This document shows, in pieces, positions 12,609 to 20,181 of a stretch of 64,000 nucleotides of DNA (its first letter is position 1; every line of letters begins with the position of its first letter). A program made the translations under genes and the position numbers. The notes beneath the pieces were generated by a model. The model made no database searches and was not told where the DNA came from. It saw nothing but the letters and a program-made list of their open reading frames with translations. The stretch is from assembly GCF_001905385.1 (NCBI RefSeq), contig NZ_LIPF01000008.1, positions 248,001-312,000 on the forward strand, given 5' to 3'. The DNA comes from Streptomyces sp. CB02414 (GTDB lineage: Bacteria; Actinomycetota; Actinomycetes; Streptomycetales; Streptomycetaceae).

Positions 12609-12953
12609 TCATCCGCTCGGAGTGCCGACACGGAGGCGGTTGCCGTCCGGGTCGCGCAACTCGACCTCGCGCGCCCAGGGCACCTCCCCGACCCGCACGC
12701 CGAACTCGGCGGCGACCGCGTCGACGTCGGTCACCCGCAGGTACACCAGCGTGTCCGGCCGGGCGTCCCCGGCATGCTCCGACAGGAACAGCCGCACCCG
12801 CCCGCGTGCCACCTCCACGAAGGCCGGCAGACCCGGCTCGAAGCGGTGCTCCCACTGCGCGGCGAAGCCCAGCCGCGCGTACCAGCGCACGGCCGCGGCG
12901 GCGTCGGCCACGCGCAGGACCGGGATCGCCTCCTCGTCCACGTGATCAGGCAC
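12609..12953 (-). CDS. VOC/glyoxalase-bleomycin-resistance family protein
   Basis: 114 residues with the beta-alpha-beta-beta-beta pattern of the VOC fold: IPVLRVADAAAAVRWYARLGF, then RVRLFLSEHAGD, LVYLRVTDVDAV and ELRDPDGNRLRVGTP. Similar proteins bind bleomycin-like drugs or act as metal-dependent lyases. Here there is no sign of a specific substrate. GTG start overlaps the sirtuin stop codon by 8 bases, which implies coupled translation. Confidence 0.85.
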   Translation of the reverse strand: MPDHVDEEAIPVLRVADAAAAVRWYARLGFAAQWEHRFEPGLPAFVEVARGRVRLFLSEHAGDARPDTLVYLRVTDVDAVAAEFGVRVGEVPWAREVELRDPDGNRLRVGTPSG

Positions 12954-13713
12954 CCGTCGCGTCCCGTTCTTCCGTCCCGTCGTTCCCCGCGACCAGCCCG
13001 CGCAGCAGCGCGGGCAGGGCGGTGCCGATGGGCTCCCGGACCACCTCGTCCGCCAGATCGTCGTACGGCGTCGGCTCGGCGTTGACGACGATCAGCCGCG
13101 CACCGTGGTCGGCGGCCACACCGGCCAGCCCGGCGGCGGGCTGGACCTGGAGGCTGGTGCCGACGGCGACGAACACCTGGCAGGCCTTGGTGACGGCGAC
13201 CGCCTCGCCGAGCACCACCGGGTCGAGACGCTCGCCGAACATCACGGTCGCCGGCTTCAGGATGCCGCCGCACTCCAGGCACGGCGGATCGTCCTCGCCC
13301 GCGTCGAGGCGGGCCAGCGCGTCCGCCATCGGCCCCCGCACGTGGCAAACGGTGCACACGCAGCTGAGCGCGGTGCCGTGCAGTTCCAGCACCTTGCGGG
13401 CGGGGAGACCGGCGAGCTGGTGCAGCCCGTCCACGTTCTGCGTGATCACCCGCACCGGCACCCCGGAGCGCTCCAGTTCGGCCACCGCGCGGTGCGCGGC
13501 GTTCGGCTCGGCCCGCAGCGCCCCGGTCTCCCGCCGCATCCGCCAGGAGCGGCGCCGGATCTCCGGATCGCCCATGTAGTACTCGTACGTGACGAGCTTC
13601 TCGGCCTCCGGGTCGCTGCGCCACAGCCCCTTGGGCCCGCGGTAGTCGGGGATGCCGGAGTCGGTCGAGACGCCGGCACCGCTGAGGATGGCGACGAGGG
13701 GCTTGCCGGTCAT
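12946..13713 (-). CDS. cobB: Sir2-family NAD-dependent protein deacylase (sirtuin)
   Basis: Removes acyl groups from protein lysines with NAD as co-substrate. The NAD motif is GAGVSTDSGIPDYRG at the N terminus, followed by ITQNVDGLH, the catalytic His in LELHG, a four-cysteine zinc site (CVCTVC and CLECGG), FGERLD, and VGTSLQVQPAAGL. 255 residues, a normal bacterial sirtuin. First gene of a minus-strand run with the VOC and methyltransferase genes. Streptomyces usually carry more than one sirtuin, so the numbering of this paralogue is not assigned. Confidence 0.93.
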   Translation of the reverse strand: MTGKPLVAILSGAGVSTDSGIPDYRGPKGLWRSDPEAEKLVTYEYYMGDPEIRRRSWRMRRETGALRAEPNAAHRAVAELERSGVPVRVITQNVDGLHQLAGLPARKVLELHGTALSCVCTVCHVRGPMADALARLDAGEDDPPCLECGGILKPATVMFGERLDPVVLGEAVAVTKACQVFVAVGTSLQVQPAAGLAGVAADHGARLIVVNAEPTPYDDLADEVVREPIGTALPALLRGLVAGNDGTEERDATGA

Positions 13714-13777
13714 GCGGTCGAGGGTAGGGCGCCAGGGTGCGGCGGGCGAGCGGATTGTTCCGGCACGGTAGGCGCCG

Positions 13778-14272
13778 TCACCCGTCGACCCGGCGGCCGT
13801 TCTCCAGCTCGGCGGTGCCCGCCCCCTCCGCCAGTACGTCCAGTGCGGCGAGGACCCGGCCGTGCAGGGAACCGAGCAGGTGGTCGCCCAGCTCCTCGCG
13901 CGGCACCAGCCGCCAGGAGAGCAGCTCCTCCTCCTGCAACCGGATCGCCTTGAGGTCGTCGTCGGTCAGCACGCCGCCGTCGTACAGGTACGCCACGATC
14001 GGCGGCCGGTCCGCCCCGTGCGACCAGTCCACCACGAGCAGCCGTCCGAGCCGGACGTCCAGCCCGATCTCCTCAGCGGTCTCGCGCCGCGCGCCCTGCC
14101 GCGGCGTCTCCCCGTCCTCCGACTCGATGGTCCCGCCGGGCAGCGTCCAGCCCTCGCGGTAGTTCGGCTCGACGAGCAGTACGCGACCCTCGGCGTCCCG
14201 GAGGACAGCGGCGGCACCGGCGAGGACGCGGGGGAGGCCGGCGATGTAGGCGGCGTAGTCAGGAGTGCTCAT
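13778..14272 (-). CDS. Nudix hydrolase
   Basis: Hydrolyses nucleoside-diphosphate-linked compounds. The Nudix box is clear: GGTIESEDGETP followed by ARRETAEEIGL, with the REXXEE metal-binding residues intact. 164 residues from ATG 14272 (MSTPDYAAY). An ATG at 14314 in the same frame would add 14 residues, and neither has a strong ribosome site at good spacing. The substrate is not predictable. It is separated from cobB by 64 bases and could have its own promoter. Confidence 0.88.
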   Translation of the reverse strand: MSTPDYAAYIAGLPRVLAGAAAVLRDAEGRVLLVEPNYREGWTLPGGTIESEDGETPRQGARRETAEEIGLDVRLGRLLVVDWSHGADRPPIVAYLYDGGVLTDDDLKAIRLQEEELLSWRLVPREELGDHLLGSLHGRVLAALDVLAEGAGTAELENGRRVDG

Positions 14273-14399
14273 CGGTGAAGGGTAACGAGCCGTTCCATGT
14301 GGTGGGCGGGGCATGACGGCACGGGTGTCCTCCGGTTAAGGTCGCAGCGGCGCGACTGCCTTGACGTGCGCAAGGCTCGGAGAGCAAGGGGAGATCAAG

Positions 14400-15557
14400 G
14401 TGGCTGACGCTGCAGTGGACGGGGCCCGCCGGGTGCTCGTCGCCGCGGACAAGTTCAAGGGTTCGCTGACGGCCGTCGAGGTCGCCGAGCGGGTGACGGC
14501 CGGTCTGCGCCGGGTCGTGCCGGACCTCGCCGTGGAGGCGCTGCCCGTCGCCGACGGCGGTGACGGCACGGTGGCCGCGGCGGTCGCGGCCGGGTTCGAG
14601 CGCCGCCAGGTGCGGGTCGCCGGGCCCCTCGGTGACGAGGTGACGGCGGCGTACGCGCTGCGCGAGGGCACCGCGGTGGTGGAGATGGCCGAGGCCAGTG
14701 GCCTCCATCGGCTTCCGGAGGGTGTCCTCGCGCCGCTGACGTCGTCCACGTACGGCTCCGGCGAGCTGCTGCGCGCCGCGCTGGACGCGGGGGCGCGGAC
14801 GATCGTGTTCGGGGTCGGCGGCAGCGCCACCACCGACGGCGGCGCCGGGATGCTGGCCGCGCTGGGCGCGCGGTTCCTGGACGGGAACGGGGAGCCGGTC
14901 GCGCCGGGCGGCGGCGGCCTCGCCGACGTGGCCTCGGCCGACCTGTCGGGCCTGGACGCGAGGCTGTCCGGCGTCGAGCTGGTGCTCGCGAGCGACGTCG
15001 ACAATCCGCTGACCGGGCCGAAGGGCGCGCCCGCCGTGTACGGCCCGCAGAAGGGTGCCTCGCCGCAGGACGTGGAGGCCCTCGACGCGGCCCTCGCGCA
15101 CTTCGCGAAGGTGCTGGAGGGCACGGAGACCGTGGGTGCGCGCGCCGCCGAGTACGCCGCCTCTCCGGGGGCCGGTGCGGCGGGCGGCATCGGGTTCGGC
15201 GCGATGCTGCTGGGGGCGCGGTTCCGGCCCGGCATCGAGGTGATGCTGGACGTGCTGGGCTTCGCGCCCGCGCTGGAGCGGGCGGACCTCGTGATCACGG
15301 GGGAGGGCTCGCTGGACGAACAGACGCTGCACGGCAAGGCACCCGCGGGCGTCGCCGCGGCGGCGCGGGCGGCGGGCAAGGACGTCGTCGCGGTGTGCGG
15401 GCGGCTGGCGCTGGCACCGGAGGTGCTGGGGCGGGCCGGGATCCGGCGGGCGTATCCGCTGACGGATGTGGAGCCGGACGTGGCCAAGTGCATCGCGGAG
15501 GCGGGGCCGATCCTGGAGCGGGTGGCGGAACGGATCGCGCGGGACTTCCTGGCCTAG
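14400..15557 (+). CDS. Glycerate kinase (glycerate 2-kinase, GarK/GlxK type)
   Basis: Phosphorylates glycerate to phosphoglycerate, carrying glyoxylate-derived carbon into lower glycolysis. Family features are AADKFKGSLTAVEVAERV at the N terminus, the phosphate loop VADGGDGTV, GVGGSATTDGGAGMLAALG, and ITGEGSLDEQTLHGKAP. 385 residues, normal length. Start GTG 14400 has GGGGAG at 14388-14393, six bases away. The frame stays open upstream but without a start supported by a ribosome site. A gene for glyoxylate-derived metabolism near an ethylmalonyl-CoA operon (which yields glyoxylate) is suggestive, though they are not in one unit. Confidence 0.92.
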   Translation: MADAAVDGARRVLVAADKFKGSLTAVEVAERVTAGLRRVVPDLAVEALPVADGGDGTVAAAVAAGFERRQVRVAGPLGDEVTAAYALREGTAVVEMAEASGLHRLPEGVLAPLTSSTYGSGELLRAALDAGARTIVFGVGGSATTDGGAGMLAALGARFLDGNGEPVAPGGGGLADVASADLSGLDARLSGVELVLASDVDNPLTGPKGAPAVYGPQKGASPQDVEALDAALAHFAKVLEGTETVGARAAEYAASPGAGAAGGIGFGAMLLGARFRPGIEVMLDVLGFAPALERADLVITGEGSLDEQTLHGKAPAGVAAAARAAGKDVVAVCGRLALAPEVLGRAGIRRAYPLTDVEPDVAKCIAEAGPILERVAERIARDFLA

Positions 15558-15593
15558 GGGAGTTTCGCCCCCGCCGCCCCTTCCCGTTCCCGA

Positions 15594-15620
15594 CCCTGGG
15601 GGCTTCGCCCCCAGACCCCC
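15594..15620. repeat. 27-bp Streptomyces intergenic repeat, left arm
   Basis: Contains the hairpin CTGGGGGC-TTC-GCCCCCAG (15596-15614) followed by ACCCCC. Its exact reverse complement is at 15719-15745. The element, and the CTCAATCGCCGGACGGGCTG motif at 15645-15664 beside it, look like the dispersed palindromic units common between Streptomyces genes. Located after the glycerate kinase stop. Confidence 0.8.
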
Positions 15621-15718
15621 TTTCGGCCCTGAACGGGCCTCGTCCTCAATCGCCGGACGGGCTGAGGGGTGCGGCACCCTTCCAGCCCACCGAGTCGGGT
15701 GGTGGTGGGCATAGGCCC

Positions 15719-15745
15719 GGGGGTCTGGGGGCGAAGCCCCCAGGG
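15719..15745. repeat. 27-bp Streptomyces intergenic repeat, right arm (inverted copy)
   Basis: Perfect reverse complement of 15594-15620, itself containing the hairpin CTGGGGGC-GAA-GCCCCCAG (15725-15743). The two copies could also pair with each other as a 27-bp stem around 98 bases. They separate the convergent glycerate kinase and pssA genes. Confidence 0.8.
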
Positions 15746-15780
15746 ACGCCGACACCGACGCCGGGGACGCACAAACGAAA

Positions 15781-15811
15781 GGGCCCCGAACCCAACCCAG
15801 GTTCGGGGCCC
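15781..15811 (-). terminator. Rho-independent terminator of the psd-pssA operon
   Basis: A 12-bp perfect stem GGGCCCCGAACC / GGTTCGGGGCCC with a 7-base loop. Read on the minus strand, it follows the pssA stop by 16 bases and is followed by TTTCGTTT. It may also stop readthrough from the other side, but the U-run lies only on the minus-strand side. Confidence 0.8.
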
Positions 15812-15826
15812 ACCGAAAACGCACCG

Positions 15827-16681
15827 TCACGGAAGCTGCGCGGCCCGCGCCTCCCGCCGATTGTCACGGAAATTGTTCACCCGGCGAGCCGTGGCGAACA
15901 GCGGGATCACCGCCCCCATCACCAGCTGCAGCGCGCACCCCGTCTGCAGCAGCAGCTGCCCGCTCGGCGCGTCGAACGCCCACGCCGCCAGCAGCCCCAT
16001 CGACAGGACGATCCACGACAGCATCGCCACCGCGAGACGCCCCCGAGGCTTCGGGTACTCGACCCGGCTCACCATCAGCCACGCGGTACCGATGATCGCC
16101 AGCAGCGTCGCCACAAAGGGCAGCTCCAGCAGCACGATCGACACCACCGTCAGCGCCCCGAAGGGCGACGGCATGCCCTGGAAGGTGCCGTCCTTGACGG
16201 TGACGCAGGAGAACCGGGCAAGCCGCAGCACCACCGCCAGCAGCACCACGATCGCCCCCACCGCCGCCACCCGCTGGTAGGCGTCGTCGGCGACCATGCC
16301 GTAGACGAGGACGAAGTACGCCGGCGCCAGCCCGAAGCTGATCAGGTCGGACAGGTTGTCCAGCTCCGCGCCCATGGGGGAGGAGCGCAGCTTGCGGGCC
16401 ACCAGGCCGTCGAACAGGTCGAAGATCGCCGCGCACAGCATCAGGATGACCGCCGTGGCCGCGCTGTGGCGGGCCATGCCGGACTCTTCGCTGCCCATGA
16501 GGTGCGGGATGAGGATGCCGGTGGTGGTGAAGTACACCGCCATGAAGCCGCACGTGGCGTTGCCGAGGGTGAGGGTGTCCGCTATCGACAGGCGGAGCGA
16601 GAGCGGCATCTCCTCCTCTTCGTCCACCTCGTCGGCCTCGGGCACCCACCCGGCCTGGGTCTGCGGATCAATCACGGTCAA
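15827..16681 (-). CDS. pssA: CDP-diacylglycerol--serine O-phosphatidyltransferase
   Basis: Makes phosphatidylserine from CDP-diacylglycerol and serine in the membrane. The CDP-alcohol phosphotransferase signature is DGLVARKLRSSPMGAELDNLSD, with the DG..AR...G...D...D residues in place. The remainder is hydrophobic with about eight predicted membrane segments. The acidic N terminus (EADEVDEEEE) is cytoplasmic. Start is TTG 16681 (MTVIDPQTQ) or GTG 16675, the latter overlapping the psd stop (GTGATTGA). Either way translation is coupled to psd. 284 or 282 residues. Confidence 0.93.
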   Translation of the reverse strand: MTVIDPQTQAGWVPEADEVDEEEEMPLSLRLSIADTLTLGNATCGFMAVYFTTTGILIPHLMGSEESGMARHSAATAVILMLCAAIFDLFDGLVARKLRSSPMGAELDNLSDLISFGLAPAYFVLVYGMVADDAYQRVAAVGAIVVLLAVVLRLARFSCVTVKDGTFQGMPSPFGALTVVSIVLLELPFVATLLAIIGTAWLMVSRVEYPKPRGRLAVAMLSWIVLSMGLLAAWAFDAPSGQLLLQTGCALQLVMGAVIPLFATARRVNNFRDNRREARAAQLP

Positions 16682-17324
16682 TTCGAGTCACCCCAGCCAC
16701 CGTCTTCTGGCCCACCTCGACATCCACCTCGACGCCCTCCGGCAGGTACAGGTCGACGCGCGAGCCGAAGCGGATCAGGCCGACCCGCTCGCCCTGCTCG
16801 ACCTTGGTGCCCTGCGGCACGTAGGGGACGATGCGGCGGGCCACCGCGCCCGCGATCTGGATCATCTCGATGTCGCCCAGCTCGGTGTCGAAGTGCCACA
16901 CGACCCGCTCGTTGTTCTCGCTCTCCTTGTTGAAGGCGGGAACGAAGCCACCGGGAACGTGCTCGACCGACGTCACCGTGCCCGACAGCGGGGCGCGGTT
17001 CACGTGGACGTTGAGCGGGCTCATGAAGATGGCGACGCGGGTGCGGCCGTCCTTCCACGGCATGATGCTCTGCACCACTCCGTCGGCGGGCGAGACGACC
17101 CGGCCCCGGGTGATCTCGCGCTCGGGGTCGCGGAAGAACCACAGCATCCCCGCCGCGAGCGCGGTGGCGGGGACGGCGACGGCCTTGGCCACGCCCGAGC
17201 GGCGGGCACGGACCAGGCTGACGGCTGCGGTGGCGACGGTCGGCAGAAGCCACGGCGATGCTCCGCGCGCGAGGCGTACGCCGGCCAGGCTGTCGCGAGA
17301 TGCAGAGGTTTGGCTGTGGGGCAT
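16668..17324 (-). CDS. psd: Phosphatidylserine decarboxylase proenzyme (short type)
   Basis: Converts phosphatidylserine to phosphatidylethanolamine. 218 residues, the short single-membrane-anchor form. Motifs include WFFRDPERE, SPADGVVQ, IFMSPLNVHVNRAP and the self-cleavage site in LIRFGSRVDLYLP, where the Ser after Gly becomes the pyruvoyl group. ATG 17324 has GAAGG six bases upstream; the longer frame to 17471 has an N terminus unlike the family. It precedes pssA and overlaps it, so both steps of phosphatidylethanolamine synthesis are made together. Confidence 0.93.
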   Translation of the reverse strand: MPHSQTSASRDSLAGVRLARGASPWLLPTVATAAVSLVRARRSGVAKAVAVPATALAAGMLWFFRDPEREITRGRVVSPADGVVQSIMPWKDGRTRVAIFMSPLNVHVNRAPLSGTVTSVEHVPGGFVPAFNKESENNERVVWHFDTELGDIEMIQIAGAVARRIVPYVPQGTKVEQGERVGLIRFGSRVDLYLPEGVEVDVEVGQKTVAGVTRIDRD

Positions 17325-17494
17325 GGATGACCTTCGTAGCGGATGATGCCGCGCACTGACGGGGGACGGCGGCTTTCCGGCGATCGTAGCGGCTCTCCGC
17401 CGCAACTGGGTAAGCCAGGAAGCCGAGTCGGCGGCCGAACACTGCCTACGGGGTGTGACCTTGTTCTCCAAGAAAACACCCCGTATCCGGACAT

Positions 17495-18700
17495 CTAACC
17501 CTGGAATCGATACTCTTCGAGCAGTCGGCGGCCGATGATCATTTTCTGGATCTCGGCGGTGCCTTCACCGATCAGGAGCATCGGGGCCTCGCGGTAGAGG
17601 CGCTCGATCTCGTACTCCTTGGAGAAGCCGTACCCGCCGTGGATCCGGAAGGCGTCCTCCACGACCTCCTTGCAATACTCGGATGCGAGGTACTTGGCCA
17701 TCCCCGCTTCCAGGTCGTTTCGTTCGCCCGAGTCCTTTTTGCGTGCAGCGTTCACCATCATCGCATGCGCCGCCTCGACCTTGGTAGCCATCTCCGCGAG
17801 CTTGAACTGAATGGCCTGGTGCTGGGCGATCTGCTTGCCGAAAGTGTGACGCTGCTGGGCGTACTGGACACCCAGCTCGAAGGCACGCTGAGCGACGCCG
17901 CAGCCACGGGCCGCCACATTGACGCGGCCCACCTCGACGCCGTCCATCATTTGGTAAAAACCTCGGCCGGTGACCCCGCCGAGCACCCGGTCGGCCGGAA
18001 CGCGCAGGCCGTCCATGACGAGCTCGGTGGTGTCGACGCCCTTGTAGCCCATCTTGTCGATCTTGCCGGGGATGGTGAGGCCGGGGCGGACCTCGCCGAA
18101 CCCGGGCTCCTTCTCCACCAGGAAGGTCGTCATCGACTTGTGCGGGGCCGTGCCCTCGGGGTGACCCTCGTCACTCTTCACGAGTACGGCGACCAGGGAC
18201 GACGTACCGCCGTTCGTCAGCCACATCTTCTGGCCGTTCAGGACGTACTCGTCGCCGTCCCTCACCGCCTTCGAGGAGATCGCCGACACGTCCGAGCCGA
18301 GCGCCGGCTCGGACATCGAGAAGGCGCCCCGGATGTCGCCCGCGGCCATGCGGGGCAGGAAGTGGTCCTTCTGCTCCCGCGTGCCGTGCTGCTTGAGCAT
18401 GTACGCCACGATGAAGTGCGTGTTGATGATGCCGGAGACCGACATCCAGCCGCGGGCGATCTCCTCCACGCACAGGGCGTACGTCAGGAGAGACTCGCCC
18501 AGGCCCCCGTACTCCTCGGGAATCATCAGGCCGAACAGGCCGAGTTCCTTGAGCCCGTCCACGATGTCCTGCGGGTACTCGTCCCGGTGCTCCAGCTCGG
18601 TCGCGACCGGGATGATCTCCTTGTCCACGAAGTCGCGGACGGTGGAGAGGATCTCCCGCTGGACGTCCGTGAGGCCGTGGGTCTGGGCGAGGCGGCTCAT
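17495..18700 (-). CDS. Acyl-CoA dehydrogenase, probable methylsuccinyl-CoA dehydrogenase
   Basis: FAD-dependent dehydrogenase of 401 residues. Motifs are FSMSEPALGSDVSAI (flavin site), MWLTNGG, QRHTFGKQIAQHQAIQFKLA, IHGGYGFSKEYEIERLYR, and the catalytic base near Glu379 in GEGTAEIQ. In the ethylmalonyl-CoA pathway an enzyme of this family oxidises (2S)-methylsuccinyl-CoA to mesaconyl-CoA. The assignment comes from its place as last gene of the ccr operon. It is shorter than the ~550-residue Rhodobacter enzyme. The ATG directly abuts the MaoC stop codon with no gap. A general short-branched-chain acyl-CoA dehydrogenase is the alternative. Confidence 0.85.
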   Translation of the reverse strand: MSRLAQTHGLTDVQREILSTVRDFVDKEIIPVATELEHRDEYPQDIVDGLKELGLFGLMIPEEYGGLGESLLTYALCVEEIARGWMSVSGIINTHFIVAYMLKQHGTREQKDHFLPRMAAGDIRGAFSMSEPALGSDVSAISSKAVRDGDEYVLNGQKMWLTNGGTSSLVAVLVKSDEGHPEGTAPHKSMTTFLVEKEPGFGEVRPGLTIPGKIDKMGYKGVDTTELVMDGLRVPADRVLGGVTGRGFYQMMDGVEVGRVNVAARGCGVAQRAFELGVQYAQQRHTFGKQIAQHQAIQFKLAEMATKVEAAHAMMVNAARKKDSGERNDLEAGMAKYLASEYCKEVVEDAFRIHGGYGFSKEYEIERLYREAPMLLIGEGTAEIQKMIIGRRLLEEYRFQG

Positions 18701-19213
18701 CTACTTCCCCTGTTCCTTCAGCTCGGGGCGGCCCGGCTGCTCGCCGCCGCGCTCCTTGATGTACGTCTCGGTGGGCACCATCACCTTGCGGCGGAAGACG
18801 CAGACCAGCGTGCCGTCCTGCTTGTAGCCCTTGGTCTCGACGTGGACGATGCCGCGGTCGTTCTTCGACTTCGACGGCCACTTGTCGAGCACCGTCGTCT
18901 GGCCGTAGATGGTGTCGCCGTGGAAGGTCGGCGCCACGTGCTTGAGCGACTCGATCTCCAGGTTGGCGATCGCCTTGCCGGAGATGTCGGGGACCGACAT
19001 GCCGAGCAGGAGCGAGTAGACGTAGTTGCCGACCACCACGTTCTTGCCGAAGTCCGTCGTCTTCTCGGCGTAGTTCGTGTCCATGTGGAGCGGGTGGTGG
19101 TTCATGGTGAGGAGACAGAAGAGGTGGTCGTCGTACTCCGTGACCGTCTTGCCCGGCCAGTGCTTGTACGTCGCACCGACCTCGAACTCCTCGTAGGTGC
19201 GTCCGAACTGCAT
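18701..19213 (-). CDS. MaoC-like hot-dog dehydratase, probable mesaconyl-CoA hydratase
   Basis: 170-residue single hot-dog protein with the region MNHHPLHMDTNYAEKTTDFG, equivalent to the hydratase-2 motif (GD-x-NP-x-H) but with Asn and His where the usual Asp and Asn stand. By position between the lyase and the dehydrogenase, it would hydrate mesaconyl-C1-CoA to beta-methylmalyl-CoA. The characterised Rhodobacter enzyme is about twice as long, with two hot-dog units. Start ATG 19213 follows the lyase stop by 5 bases, with GGAGGG upstream. Function is inferred from the operon. Confidence 0.82.
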   Translation of the reverse strand: MQFGRTYEEFEVGATYKHWPGKTVTEYDDHLFCLLTMNHHPLHMDTNYAEKTTDFGKNVVVGNYVYSLLLGMSVPDISGKAIANLEIESLKHVAPTFHGDTIYGQTTVLDKWPSKSKNDRGIVHVETKGYKQDGTLVCVFRRKVMVPTETYIKERGGEQPGRPELKEQGK

Positions 19214-19218
19214 CGCCC

Positions 19219-20181
19219 TCAGCCCTCCGGGATCTCGAACTTCGACGTGCGCCGCATGCCCGCCGCACGGCCCTTGCCCGCGATGACCAGGGCCATCTTT
19301 CGGCTGGCCTCGTCGATCATCTCGTCGCCGAGCATCGCGGAGCCCTTCTTGCCGCCCGCCTCGGACGTGCAGTACTCGTAGGCGTCCAGGATCAGCTCGG
19401 CGTGGTCGTAGTCCTCCTGCGAGGGCGAGAAGACCTCGTTGGCGGCGTCGACCTGGCCCGGGTGCAGCACCCACTTGCCGTCGAAGCCGAGCGCGGCGGC
19501 CCGGCCGGCGACCTCGCGGAAGCCGTCCACGTTGCGGATCTGGAGGTAGGGGCCGTCGATCGCCTGGAGGTCGTTGGCGCGGGCGGCCATCAGGATCTTC
19601 ATCAGGATGTAGTGGTAGGCGTCCGCCGGGTAGCCGGGCGGCTGCTCGCCCACGACCAGGGACTTCATGTTGATGGACGCCATGAAGTCGGCCGGGCCGA
19701 AGATGATGGTCTCGATGCGCGGGCTCGCCTGCGCGATCTCGTTGACGTTGTTCAGGCCCTGCGCGTTCTCGATCTGCGCCTCGATGCCGATCCGGCCGAC
19801 CTCGAAGCCCATCGTCTTCTCGATCTGGGTGAGCAGGAGGTCGAGGGCGACGATCTGCTGGGCGTCCTGGACCTTCGGCAGCATGATGCAGTCCAGGTTC
19901 GGGCCGGCGCCCTCGACGACCGTGACGACGTCGCGGTACGTCCACTCGGTCGTCCAGTCGTTGACGCGCACGACGCGGGTCTTGCCGGTCCAGTCGCCCT
20001 CGTTGAGGAACTTGACGATGGTGTGCCGTGCCTCGGGCTTGGCGAGCGGCGCGCAGGCGTCCTCCAGGTCCAGGAAGACCTGGTCGGCCGGGAGGCCCTG
20101 GGCCTTCTCCAGGAAGCGCGGGTTGCTTCCCGGGACCGCCAGGCAGGAGCGGCGGGGGCGAAGGCGGTCGACTGTCGTCAT
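19219..20181 (-). CDS. HpcH/HpaI (CitE-like) lyase, probable beta-methylmalyl-CoA/malyl-CoA lyase
   Basis: TIM-barrel lyase of 320 residues that splits beta-methylmalyl-CoA into propionyl-CoA and glyoxylate in the ethylmalonyl-CoA pathway. Features: RSCLAVPGSNPRFLEKA, metal-site Asp/Glu in FLDLEDACAP, MLPKVQDAQQ, the second Glu in GIEAQIENAQGL, and FGPADFMASI. The barrel end is KWVLHPGQVDAANEVF. ATG overlaps the mutase stop by 4 bases (ATGA). The position within a ccr operon makes the pathway role likely. A citrate-lyase beta-like role would need alpha and gamma subunits, which are absent here. Confidence 0.87.
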   Translation of the reverse strand: MTTVDRLRPRRSCLAVPGSNPRFLEKAQGLPADQVFLDLEDACAPLAKPEARHTIVKFLNEGDWTGKTRVVRVNDWTTEWTYRDVVTVVEGAGPNLDCIMLPKVQDAQQIVALDLLLTQIEKTMGFEVGRIGIEAQIENAQGLNNVNEIAQASPRIETIIFGPADFMASINMKSLVVGEQPPGYPADAYHYILMKILMAARANDLQAIDGPYLQIRNVDGFREVAGRAAALGFDGKWVLHPGQVDAANEVFSPSQEDYDHAELILDAYEYCTSEAGGKKGSAMLGDEMIDEASRKMALVIAGKGRAAGMRRTSKFEIPEG

